Origin: Agelaius tricolor
Lineage: Eukaryota; Chordata; Aves; Passeriformes; Icteridae
Assembly: GCA_023055355.1 (NCBI GenBank)
Contig: JALJCS010000029.1
Coordinates: 2,728,001-2,792,000, forward strand
DNA: 64,000 nt
Direction of reading: 5' to 3'
Part shown: positions 59,101 through 64,000 of the stretch, one piece after another
How the letters are laid out: each line of letters begins with the position of its first letter
Position numbering within the stretch: position 1 is the first letter of the stretch
Made by a program: the position numbers and the translations under genes
Notes under the pieces: generated by a model
Seen by the model: only the letters and a program-made list of their open reading frames with translations
Told to the model about the DNA's origin: nothing
The model's database searches: none

Positions 59101-60050
59101 TGAAGCGTCCCACCCTTCCATCACGGAAAGTGGGAGCAGTGCTGCTCCTGTGCCTGGTCCTGTCATGCCCTTGTGATTGATGCCTCTAAAAAGGGCTCAT
59201 TGAGACATTAGGAGGCTGTGACTGATGGATGCTGCACTCACAGCACACCCAGTGGCCCTGGCACAGGACACAAGCATTCCAGAGCCATCCTAGAGGCAGG
59301 AGCTGGCACAGGGAGGGACCTGGTCTCTGTTGGTGGAAAGAGACCCTGTTCCTCATCTCACCCTGGAATCATTGCTCCTTGTGTGCTGAAATCAGGCAGC
59401 TCCCTCTGCACCCACCCCATGGCAGCAGGAGGAGGGGGGTTCAGGTGGGCACACCTCTGGCAGGGTGTGCCAGATCAGGACTGTGGCCTTGGTGCAGCAA
59501 GGTCCTGAGTGACCCATTTCCACCAAATGCCTGGAGCTGTGGCTGATTTGGGGTGAATGCAGCAGTTTTGTGAATTGTGACCACGTGCTAATGAATCCTA
59601 AAGGTTCAGCATTATTTCATAGCTGTGTTCAGCAGCAGCCATCTCAGAGCAGGTTTTATTATTCCAGTGCTGGGCTGACCTTCTCTGAGCTGTTCCATAC
59701 AGGTGCTGTGCTGGGATAGAGCCTGTGCCCTCTGCTGGTGCCTGGTCTGGTGGGAATGAGCCTGAGCCCAAAGACCATCACTCACTGGAATGAAAGAGTT
59801 TTGAAGGCGTGTGGTTCTGTTGAGCTGACAGAGAATCTCCTGAAAAACCCAACCCAACCACGTGCCCTGCTCTTGCTTTGCAGGCAGCAACTTCCTGCAC
59901 TCGGAAACATCGAACCACATTTTGAGTTGGAGTCCCCTCATTCTTCAGCCTCTTTCCAAGGACTGTAAGGAAAAACCAGGATGGAGTTCATCTGGAGTCA
60001 CCCTAAATGGTTCTGGGGACCTTTGTCAGCTCCAGCTGCAGGAAACCTGA
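23108..60050 (+). CDS. CDON: CDON, cell adhesion associated, oncogene regulated (spliced, 19 coding exons)
   Basis: Joined exons 23108-23183, 25213-25485, 26978-27124, 27414-27557, 28306-28593, 29425-29694, 30610-30948, 35412-35704, 38901-39075, 41228-41359, 42657-42863, 43498-43679, 45373-45478, 48650-48772, 50206-50433, 51498-51772, 54082-54161, 58711-58970 and 59884-60050 give 3765 nt, exactly 1254 codons plus stop, with every phase matching. CDON is a type I surface receptor that binds Hedgehog ligands with BOC and GAS1 and promotes myogenic and neural differentiation. Rough residue map: signal 1-25; Ig1 26-116; Ig2 117-213; Ig3 214-309; Ig4 310-399; Ig5 400-512; linker to about 555; FN3-1 to 668; linker 669-712; FN3-2 713-842; FN3-3 843-918; transmembrane 960-985; cytoplasmic to 1254. 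Length is close to human CDON (about 1264-1287 aa). CDON rather than its paralogue BOC is shown by [15 protein letters not shown] FN3-1, the [16 protein letters not shown] linker and the HPHHLVN tail motif. Confidence 0.97.
23184..25212 (+). other. CDON: CDON intron 2
   Basis: Unique AT-rich sequence of 2.0 kb with GT-AG borders. No repeat family, RNA gene or additional exon recognised. Confidence 0.85.
25213..25485 (+). CDS. CDON: CDON exon 3: Ig domain 1
   Basis: A 273-nt phase 1-1 exon encoding residues 26-116. The Ig fold is marked by LRCSAEP, the core tryptophan in [10 protein letters not shown], and [30 protein letters not shown] aligns with the start of mammalian CDON Ig1. Donor is GGGCA/gtaagt. 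The 3' half is GC-rich, typical of bird exons. Confidence 0.96.
25486..26977 (+). other. CDON: CDON intron 3
   Basis: 1.5 kb. Contains a divergent CR1-like stretch near 25655-25805; the remainder is unique sequence with no recognisable gene. Confidence 0.85.
25655..25805 (+). mobile_element. Divergent CR1-like LINE fragment
   Basis: The order of words GGAGCAGATTCC, GGATCCCCATCCTTGGAGGC and AAGCCTCAG resembles the 3'UTR of sense CR1 elements, but the terminal ATTCTATG repeats are missing. Assignment is by resemblance only. Confidence 0.4.
26978..27124 (+). CDS. CDON: CDON exon 4: Ig domain 2, first half
   Basis: A 147-nt phase 1-1 exon, residues 117-165. LGDFDALE is followed by [20 protein letters not shown] and KWLEQST, matching the CDON Ig2 strand pattern. 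Acceptor tctccag, donor aacag/gtgagg. Confidence 0.96.
27414..27557 (+). CDS. CDON: CDON exon 5: Ig domain 2, second half
   Basis: A 144-nt phase 1-1 exon, residues 166-213. [20 protein letters not shown] and [13 protein letters not shown] are almost word-for-word CDON. NVS is a potential N-glycosylation sequon. The intron before it is only 289 bp. Confidence 0.96.
27558..28305 (+). other. CDON: CDON intron 5
   Basis: 748 bp, nearly half of it a CR1 element whose 3' end almost touches the exon 6 acceptor. The first 350 bases are unique. Confidence 0.85.
27940..28288 (+). mobile_element. CR1 LINE 3' fragment, sense, abutting exon 6
   Basis: Recognisable CR1 words in order: GAGTGACAGGACAGGGGGGA, TTAGATGAGATATTGGG, CCTGTGAGGGTGGTGAGACC, GAAGCTGTGGCTGTCCCATC, GTTCAAGGCCAGGATGGACA and the terminal CATTCTGTGATTCTATTCC. 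The element ends about 20 bases before the exon 6 acceptor at 28305. Confidence 0.9.
28306..28593 (+). CDS. CDON: CDON exon 6: Ig domain 3
   Basis: A 288-nt phase 1-1 exon holding the whole of Ig3, residues 214-309. Key words are [27 protein letters not shown] and [22 protein letters not shown] occurs twice as a glycosylation sequon. Acceptor cctgcag, donor cttg/gtaaga. Confidence 0.96.
28594..29424 (+). other. CDON: CDON intron 6
   Basis: 831 bp of unique sequence; nothing recognised. Confidence 0.8.
29425..29694 (+). CDS. CDON: CDON exon 7: Ig domain 4
   Basis: A 270-nt phase 1-1 exon, residues 310-399. The Ig cysteines are in [13 protein letters not shown] and [13 protein letters not shown], with the core tryptophan in [13 protein letters not shown] and CDON-type SPRHLLTGN after it. 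Acceptor ctttgcag, donor ccag/gtaggg. Confidence 0.96.
29695..30609 (+). other. CDON: CDON intron 7
   Basis: 915 bp of unique sequence with no repeat family or exon recognised. Confidence 0.8.
30610..30948 (+). CDS. CDON: CDON exon 8: Ig domain 5
   Basis: A 339-nt phase 1-1 exon, residues 400-512. [20 protein letters not shown] and [16 protein letters not shown] mark the Ig5 core. The C'-E region carries a proline/arginine-rich insertion ([20 protein letters not shown]) at the place where mammalian CDON also has a long loop. Sequons NTT, NAT and NVS are present. Very GC-rich. Confidence 0.96.
30949..35411 (+). other. CDON: CDON intron 8
   Basis: 4.5 kb. Contains one well-preserved CR1 3' fragment (about 33170-33555) and an AT tract near 32380. 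The rest is unique sequence without a recognisable exon. Confidence 0.8.
33170..33555 (+). mobile_element. CR1 LINE 3' fragment, sense
   Basis: Good match to the CR1 3' region: GGAGAAGAGAAGGATCTGGG, GAGTGACAGGACAAGGGGGA, TTAGATGGGATATTGGGAAG, GTGAGGGTGGTGAGGCC, GTCCAAGGCCAGGTTGGACA, TTTAAGGTCCCTTCCAACCC and terminal AAGATTCTATGAATG. It is one of the better preserved copies in the window. Confidence 0.95.
35412..35704 (+). CDS. CDON: CDON exon 9: linker and FN3 domain 1, first half
   Basis: A 293-nt phase 1-0 exon, residues 513-610. A low-complexity linker rich in Ala, Ser, Glu and Pro precedes [20 protein letters not shown] and [14 protein letters not shown], diagnostic of CDON FN3-1. The linker is poorly conserved compared with mammals, as expected for a flexible tether. 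Donor cgcaag/gtaccg. Confidence 0.95.
35925..36160. repeat. 19-bp minisatellite
   Basis: About 12 tandem units of CTCTTAGCAGNNATTTCA(C/G)(C/-) type, period about 19 bp, with variants such as gggattt, gtcattt and gtgcttt. It abuts the LTR that begins at about 36163. Confidence 0.93.
36163..36605 (-). mobile_element. Solo LTR of an endogenous retrovirus (antisense)
   Basis: Read on the minus strand it begins TGTCAGCC at 36605, has a TATA-like CATAAAAACC, then an AATAAA signal inside GCTGGAATAAAGG, and ends near ...CTTGCA, the arrangement of U3-R-U5. No internal retroviral coding sequence adjoins it. Boundaries are inferred from TG/CA ends, and I could not find a matching target-site duplication. 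Confidence 0.7.
36930..37037 (+). mobile_element. CR1 LINE 3'-end fragment, sense
   Basis: GGAATTGGACTCCATGATCC, CTGTGGGTCACCTTCAACTC and TTCTGTGATTCTAAAATC follow the order of a CR1 3' end of the subtype ending in caactcagg...ttctatgattct. Confidence 0.75.
38095..38900 (+). repeat. CDON: About 125-bp tandem array carrying copies of the exon 10 splice acceptor
   Basis: Six units precede exon 10. Each carries a version of CAGTTTC-CCT-GTG-GCAG/CTGGAGAC followed by AAACCATAG/GTAAATG and CAGAGGTGCTTTGGGGTG. CTGGAG-like words start at about 38132, 38269, 38393, 38524, 38649 (CTGAAG) and 38770; the true exon 10 starts CTGGAG at 38901. Spacing is 121-137 bp. Copy four has the same 20 bases before the junction as exon 10 itself. 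The minus-strand ORFs across the array are by-products. Confidence 0.93.
38901..39075 (+). CDS. CDON: CDON exon 10: FN3 domain 1, second half
   Basis: A 175-nt phase 0-1 exon, residues 611-668. [20 protein letters not shown] and [20 protein letters not shown] are CDON-specific. The acceptor cctgtgtgcag is the last copy in a tandem array of near-identical acceptors in intron 9. Donor caag-g/gtaggt. Confidence 0.96.
39635..39862 (+). mobile_element. CR1 LINE 3' fragment, sense
   Basis: Contains TTAGATGGGATATTTGGAAT, GGGAGGGTGGTGAGACCCTG, GCCCAGAGAAGCTGTGGCTG, AGACCAGGTTGGATGGGGCT, GGAGCAACCTGGGATAGTGG and ends GAAATTCTATGATGG, a clear avian CR1 3' end. Confidence 0.95.
39930..40945 (+). pseudogene. 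NUMT: mitochondrial ND5 3' end and cytochrome b (MT-CYB) pseudogene
   Basis: CTG TCC ATC CTT ... ACA AAC AGA at 39939-39974 reads as an ND5 C-terminus ending in AGA, a mitochondrial stop. After 10 bases, ATGGCCCTCAACCT at 39985 begins a cytochrome b copy. Matching blocks follow in order: ACTCCCTAATTG, CTGCCTGATGAAACTTTGGG, the GASFF-CI segment with GFYGSYL near 40240-40300, CCATGAGGCCAAACACCATT, GGTTCAAACAACCC, CAAAATCCCATTCC, AAAGACATCCTGG, then [15 protein letters not shown] and IPGKLGG near 40715-40810. Frameshifts, nuclear stop codons and internal gaps (around 40400-40540 and after 40830) show it is old and non-functional. Mitochondrial TGA-Trp codons read as stops. The plus-strand order ND5-cytb is that of bird mtDNA. 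Confidence 0.93.
41228..41359 (+). CDS. CDON: CDON exon 11: linker between FN3-1 and FN3-2
   Basis: A 132-nt phase 1-1 exon, residues 669-712, encoding [19 protein letters not shown] and [16 protein letters not shown]. This linker is strongly conserved with mammalian CDON despite not being part of a fold. Acceptor ttcttag, donor ggag/gtagga. Confidence 0.95.
41360..42656 (+). other. CDON: CDON intron 11
   Basis: 1.3 kb of unique sequence; no exon or repeat family recognised. Confidence 0.8.
42657..42863 (+). CDS. CDON: CDON exon 12: FN3 domain 2, first half
   Basis: A 207-nt phase 1-1 exon, residues 713-781. [31 protein letters not shown] and [12 protein letters not shown] are FN3-2 of CDON; NIS is a potential sequon. 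Acceptor ctattcag, donor ccag/gtagca. Confidence 0.96.
42864..43497 (+). other. CDON: CDON intron 12
   Basis: 634 bp. The second half (about 43250-43450) resembles an old antisense CR1-type 3'UTR (GTGCAAAAAGTACTTCCTAA and flanking words), but this is tentative. Confidence 0.7.
43498..43679 (+). CDS. CDON: CDON exon 13: FN3 domain 2, second half
   Basis: A 182-nt phase 1-0 exon, residues 782-842. [40 protein letters not shown] and TQIMLKWT are closely conserved. The acceptor is unusual (cccttaaaag, with four A before the AG). A competing AG three bases downstream would remove one codon; the first keeps the family length. Confidence 0.95.
43680..45372 (+). other. CDON: CDON intron 13
   Basis: 1.7 kb. 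A solo LTR (about 43744-44322) starts 65 bases after the donor. The remainder is unique, with a short GAGT run near 44665. Confidence 0.85.
43744..44322 (-). mobile_element. Solo LTR, avian ERVL-like (antisense)
   Basis: Read on the minus strand it begins TGTTGGGGAAGATGAAACAG at 44322 and has an AATAAA signal in CTGCAATAAACC near 43780, about 30 bases before its inferred end at 43744 (...CTCTCA). Length about 580 bp. I assign it to an ERVL-type family by resemblance to common passerine LTRs. No internal region is present and no clear target-site duplication was found. It includes a purine-rich GAGAG/AAGAG stretch at 43850-43920. Confidence 0.75.
45373..45478 (+). CDS. CDON: CDON exon 14: FN3 domain 3, first half (Hedgehog-binding domain)
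   Basis: A 106-nt phase 0-1 exon, residues 843-877. [20 protein letters not shown] and the acidic run DSDNDSDY are invariant CDON features. In mammalian CDON this third FN3 repeat binds Sonic hedgehog in a calcium-dependent way, and the acidic loop shown here belongs to that surface. Acceptor ttttgcag, donor gacg/gtacgg. Confidence 0.96.
45479..48649 (+). other. CDON: CDON intron 14
   Basis: 3.2 kb, mostly unique and AT-rich. It contains a GC-rich island-like block at about 47330-47610 with no exon signature, a run of 18 A at about 47726-47743, and an antisense CR1 fragment near 48400-48500. Confidence 0.8.
48400..48500 (-). mobile_element. CR1 LINE 3'-end fragment, antisense
   Basis: AGAGTCATGGAATAATTTGG, GTTGAAAGGGACCTTCAGGA and TTATCTAGTTCCTACCC are the reverse complement of the CR1 3' end. 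About 100 bp survive. Confidence 0.85.
48650..48772 (+). CDS. CDON: CDON exon 15: FN3 domain 3, second half
   Basis: A 123-nt phase 1-1 exon, residues 878-918. [40 protein letters not shown] complete the Hedgehog-binding FN3-3. Acceptor ccccacag, donor aaag/gtgagg. Confidence 0.96.
48773..50205 (+). other. CDON: CDON intron 15
   Basis: 1.4 kb of unique sequence; nothing recognised. Confidence 0.8.
50206..50433 (+). CDS. CDON: CDON exon 16: juxtamembrane stalk and transmembrane helix
   Basis: A 228-nt phase 1-1 exon, residues 919-994. After a Pro/Gly/Ala-rich stalk ([15 protein letters not shown]) comes the hydrophobic segment [20 protein letters not shown] continuing IAMCLW, about residues 960-985, followed by the positively charged stop-transfer KNRQQNAMQ. 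This fixes the type I topology. Donor caga/gtgagt. Confidence 0.97.
50434..51497 (+). other. CDON: CDON intron 16
   Basis: 1.06 kb, unique. A 20-base word TTTCATTATTTTTTAGGGTT occurs twice, near 51382 and 51420, ahead of the true acceptor at 51497. Confidence 0.8.
51498..51772 (+). CDS. CDON: CDON exon 17: cytoplasmic tail, proximal part
   Basis: A 275-nt phase 1-0 exon, residues 995-1086. [20 protein letters not shown] opens the tail, followed by an Asn/Gly/Ser-rich stretch, [13 protein letters not shown], and [18 protein letters not shown]. The blocks at each end are strongly conserved in CDON. The mammalian CDON tail recruits cytoplasmic partners for p38/Cdc42-dependent myogenic signalling. 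Donor gaac/gtaagg. Confidence 0.95.
51773..54081 (+). other. CDON: CDON intron 17
   Basis: 2.3 kb. No repeat family recognised. The stretch 53640-53800 is AT-rich and homeodomain-motif-rich (TAATTAC, CTAATGA, CAAATTTAATC) and could be a conserved non-coding element. Confidence 0.75.
54082..54161 (+). CDS. CDON: CDON exon 18: cytoplasmic cysteine motif
   Basis: An 80-nt phase 0-2 exon, residues 1087-1113. [20 protein letters not shown] then NCRNNN, with the Cys-x-x-Cys-x-x-Cys arrangement typical of CDON. Donor acaataacag/gtgaga is the first of eight copies of that sequence spaced 20 bp apart. Confidence 0.95.
54152..54311 (+). repeat. CDON: 20-bp tandem array duplicating the exon 18 splice donor
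   Basis: Units of GTGAGAAATGACAATAACAG (variants tta and cac/cgc) repeat from the exon 18 end. GT dinucleotides in identical cag/gtgagaaat context lie at 54162, 54182, 54202, 54222, 54242, 54262, 54282 and 54302. The first unit overlaps the last ten exonic bases. Confidence 0.97.
55086..55152 (-). mobile_element. Short CR1 LINE 3'-end fragment, antisense
   Basis: AATCATTGAATATTCTGAGT, TGGGCCCACAAACATCATTG and AGTCCAACCCCTG match the reverse complement of a CR1 3' end. Confidence 0.75.
56007..56305 (+). repeat. Intragenic duplicated segment, copy 1 (intron 18)
   Basis: A segment of about 300 bp that recurs in the same orientation in intron 19 at about 59355-59675. Shared words include CACCCTGGAATC, GGGGGGTTCAGGTGGGCACA, GTGCCAGATCAGGACTGTGG, ATTTCCACCAAATGCCTGGA and AATCCTAAAGGTTCAGCATT. 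Differences are scattered substitutions and small indels. No transposon hallmarks recognised. Confidence 0.93.
58711..58970 (+). CDS. CDON: CDON exon 19: cytoplasmic tail, variable part
   Basis: A 260-nt phase 2-1 exon, residues 1113-1199. [20 protein letters not shown] and [12 protein letters not shown] are conserved with mammals; the following Glu-rich run ([16 protein letters not shown]) and ending [16 protein letters not shown] are more variable. It is GC-rich and lies between two copies of a duplicated intronic segment. Loss of this exon would shift the frame. Confidence 0.93.
58971..59883 (+). other. CDON: CDON intron 19
   Basis: 913 bp, a third of which is copy 2 of the duplicated segment. 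Otherwise unique. Confidence 0.85.
59355..59675 (+). repeat. Intragenic duplicated segment, copy 2 (intron 19)
   Basis: Second copy of the segment at about 56007-56305, roughly 3.37 kb downstream and in direct orientation. It carries a small insertion near 59405 relative to copy 1. Confidence 0.93.
59884..60050 (+). CDS. CDON: CDON exon 20: C-terminus and stop
   Basis: A 167-nt exon from the acceptor gctttgcag, phase 1, residues 1200-1254. [20 protein letters not shown] and [14 protein letters not shown] lead to a C-terminal LQLQET before TGA at 60048-60050. The order of words and the ...ET end resemble the end of mammalian CDON, supporting that the tail is complete. Confidence 0.93.
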
Positions 60051-60900
60051 GGCAGTGACCGTTGTCCCCACTTAAGGCCAGGAACTGCACCGCTGAAAGG
60101 GAGTCACAGGGGGATGTTAATTATAACAGAGAGAGTCACTATTTATTTTTTGTAGTAGTGTCATATGAATGTATCTTGGTTTCAAAATGGTTGCCTTTTT
60201 ATATTATTTATGCCTTGAAATCCCTTTTTTTTGTTGTTTTTTTTTTCTTCCCCCACACACCACAAAACTAGCCTGGTTATGTGTATAAAAAAGAATTGTA
60301 ATAATATAAAGAATGAGGATGGGAAATGTGGAGTGTGTTTCCATGGCAATTTACCAGTGAGGCAAGCACTTCCAAGGAGCCCAAGAGAGGGATTTAAGCA
60401 GGTCTGAAATGACCAACAGCTGCCACTTCCCTGGTAGCTCAGTGACATGGCACTGGAACCCTCCTTTCCATGAACACCTCCTGGCCTCTCTTGCTTTCTC
60501 TGGGAAGATCCCGATGAAGAAATCAGAAGGTCAATAAGGCTTGGTTGAGTCTGTTCTGTGCAGCTTGAAGCAGAACTTGAGTCAGTGGCTGTATCTTCAC
60601 GTACTCAATAACCCTTCTGCAGAAGTACAGGTGGAAATCCAGCCTGTCTCACTTTCCCACTCACAGAAGACAAAATCCAGTTCAACTCTTGGTTTGAGGG
60701 ATTACTCACAGCTTGGATAGAGCTCTGAAATGAAACCAGTCATGGTGAAACACCTCCCAGCAGCCCTGGGCACTGTCAGGAACCTGCCCATCCTGGACAC
60801 AGCACGATGGAGGCGTTGCAACCTTAACTGCAGGGCTTGGGTGGGTGTTTTTTCCCTTCCAAATTTAATCCCAGTAAATAAACCAAACCAGTGCTTGCAA
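60051..60900 (+). other. CDON: Probable CDON 3'UTR
   Basis: Non-coding sequence after the stop codon, AT-rich with long T runs near 60225-60250. An AATAAA polyadenylation signal lies at 60877-60882 in CCAGTAAATAAACC, with AATATAAA near 60303 as a weaker alternative. The true end cannot be fixed from sequence and could be further downstream. Confidence 0.5.
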
Positions 60901-62424
60901 AGCACTCCCCCCACACGAGTCACAGTGCAAAGGCTCAGAAATGAAGCACAATTTACAGAGATGGCCACCCCGAGGTGACACCTGCAGCCCAGAGCAGCAT
61001 GTCCCTGGCCAGGCTGGGAAGGGAGGGAGCTGTGCCAGCCTGGCTGCAGCTGCTCCAAAGCCTGGGGAGCTCAGGGCTACTGGTGCAGCTTCAGCAGCCA
61101 CAGGGTTTGGGGAGTGGTGTCTGTGTGAGGAGGAAGCCCTTGAGATCTGCTTTGCTAGCAGCAGCTCCATGGGCTGCTCCGAGTGTTGGGATGGGGATTT
61201 TTATGTTTCATAGAATCCCAGAACAGTTTGATTTGGGAGAGACCTTAAAGCTCGTCCCATTCCACCCCTGCCTTGGGCAAGGACACCTTCCACCATCCCA
61301 AGCTGCTCCAAGCCCCATTCAACCTCGCCTTGGGCACTTGGGGCAGCCACAGCTTCTCTGGGTACCCTCACCACCCTCCCAGGGAAGAATTTATTCCCAA
61401 TATCCCATCTAAATCTGCCCTCTGGCTGTGGGAGACCATTCTCCCTTGTCCTGTAACTATCTGCTTGTATAAGAAATCCCTCTCCCTCCTACTTCAGGTT
61501 ATTGAAGGCCACAATGAGCTCTCCCCAAAGCCTTCTCTATTGCATTATTTGTGGTTATATTTATTCTTTTGCCCTTTTTTTAGGGTTGTGCCTCCTCCTA
61601 GCTAGAGCTGCCTTATTCCAAAGTTCTTTGCACACATGGACTTCACACCCATGGGCTTTGACTGCCACATACCCCAGAGCCACCACAGATCTCCCTCCTC
61701 CCTTTTTGTTTATCTCATCCTCCCAGCCTGGATTTTCCTTTTGCAGGATCTGCTGCAAGGCTTTCCCCTTTTCCAACAGAGATTGGCCCATGAGTGGTTG
61801 GGATTTAATTGTGGCTGCTTCGTTTTCCCCAAACACTGAAATTGAACCATGGTTTTAAACAACCTTGCTTAAATCTCCCCTGTATTGTGGGTGTGTCAGA
61901 TAAAGATGCTCTGTTTTCCAGAGAAGCTGTAATATCCCTTTGGAAGTGATGGTTTTGCAGGGGGTTTGGGTAGGGTTTGTATTTCTGGGGGTGGTTTGAT
62001 AAAGGGATCAATGCTGCTTTATGGCTGGTGTGGGGACTGATACTCTCTGGGCACTGATTAAGATTGGTTTGTGTGGTTTGATACTTCCCAAGGGGTTATT
62101 ATTAACCAAATACAGGAGAAAATGGCCCAAGGTGCCCTTGTTCTCCACACACAGCAGAAGATGAGGACTCAGGAAAGCTGGAAACTGCCTGACACTTTCC
62201 TTGGACCCTGCTTCCCTTCATGCTTGCACCAATGCAGGAAAACCATCTCAGTCACTATTTTTAACCTGTGGTTTGGCCTGAAACTGGGGAGTCTGGGGGT
62301 GAAGATGAGGCCCCTTCCCACAAAAAGCTTTGGGGCTGTTCTTGTACCACAGAAACCTCAGCACAGTCCCCAGGCATCAGCCCTGGGGCTGAGAGCAGCG
62401 CTTCAGCCCTCGGGCTTTTTTCCT
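60901..62424. other. Region between CDON and the convergent gene
   Basis: Contains one antisense CR1 element (about 61207-61545). The rest is unique sequence with no recognised exon; part could be extended 3'UTR of either gene. Confidence 0.6.
61207..61545 (-). mobile_element. CR1 LINE 3' fragment, antisense
   Basis: Reverse-complement CR1 3' end: CATAGAATCCCAGAACAG, GGGAGAGACCTTAAAGCTCG, CAAGCTGCTCCAAGCCCC, CACAGCTTCTCTGGGTACCC, TATTCCCAATATCCCATCTA and CTCCCTTGTCCTGTAACTA, continuing into GAGCTCTCCCCAAAGCCTTC. One of the longest CR1 copies here. Confidence 0.95.
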
Positions 62425-62442
62425 GCTATCGGTGAGAAACTA

Positions 62443-62466
62443 TTTATTGTAGCCTAAATATTTATT
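62443..62466 (-). terminator. Two candidate polyadenylation signals for the minus-strand gene
   Basis: TTTATT at 62443-62448 and 62461-62466 are AATAAA on the minus strand, 18 bases apart. They lie downstream of the last minus-strand coding exon and of a GC-rich minisatellite, so they are plausible 3' ends of the convergent gene. Confidence 0.4.
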
Positions 62467-62699
62467 TTAGCTCCAGCAGTAACTGCAGGCCCGGGGCTGA
62501 GCCGGAGGGGCTGAGCCAGGTGCAGCGTTTGGAGCCAGCCCGACACGCACAGGTGGGTGCTGCCTTCCCGTGGTGCCGGAGAGAGCAGGAGAGGGAAATG
62601 AGGAGCAAAACCCCGAGTGGTCACGGTGTCGCTGTCACGGTGATGGTGACATTAACTGGGTCATCGGTGCTGCCTGGTGCTGCCGAGAGCGGCTCTGCA

Positions 62700-64000
<1,301 letters not shown>

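Overview
The window is vertebrate nuclear DNA, almost certainly from a bird and probably a passerine. Evidence: short CR1 LINE 3' ends in both orientations with the ATTCTATG-type terminus, ERV-type solo LTRs, several GC-rich minisatellites, small introns, and a nuclear copy of mitochondrial cytochrome b preceded by an ND5 tail that stops at AGA, a stop codon used in bird mitochondria.

The window is dominated by one complete plus-strand gene, CDON, the Ig/fibronectin-III cell-surface Hedgehog co-receptor. A CpG island at about 1.85-3.25 kb holds the promoter and a likely 5'UTR exon ending near 2994. After a 20 kb first intron the start codon is at 23108. Nineteen coding exons with GT-AG borders join into a 3765-nt frame (1254 aa plus stop at 60048-60050). 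The order is signal peptide, five Ig domains (exons 3-8), a linker, three FN3 domains (exons 9-15), a transmembrane segment (exon 16) and a long cytoplasmic tail (exons 16-20). Exon numbers count the 5'UTR exon as exon 1.

At the right edge a minus-strand gene converges tail-to-tail on CDON. Visible are the end of an FN3 domain, a transmembrane exon, a possible 25-nt micro-exon and an acidic C-terminal exon. It is a type I membrane protein; position and domain order suggest VSIG10L2, but most of the gene lies outside.

The most unusual observations are inside CDON. An array of about 125-bp repeats in intron 9 carries copies of the exon 10 splice acceptor and the first bases of that exon. A 20-bp array starts exactly at the exon 18 donor and gives eight consecutive identical donors; use of any downstream one ends the protein at once. 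Exon 19 is flanked by two direct copies of a roughly 310-bp segment. Intron 10 contains an ND5-cytb NUMT. The neighbouring gene's C-terminus may read into a minisatellite. I found no wholly unknown gene system; the large ORFs outside these genes are by-products of tandem repeats or GC-rich DNA.
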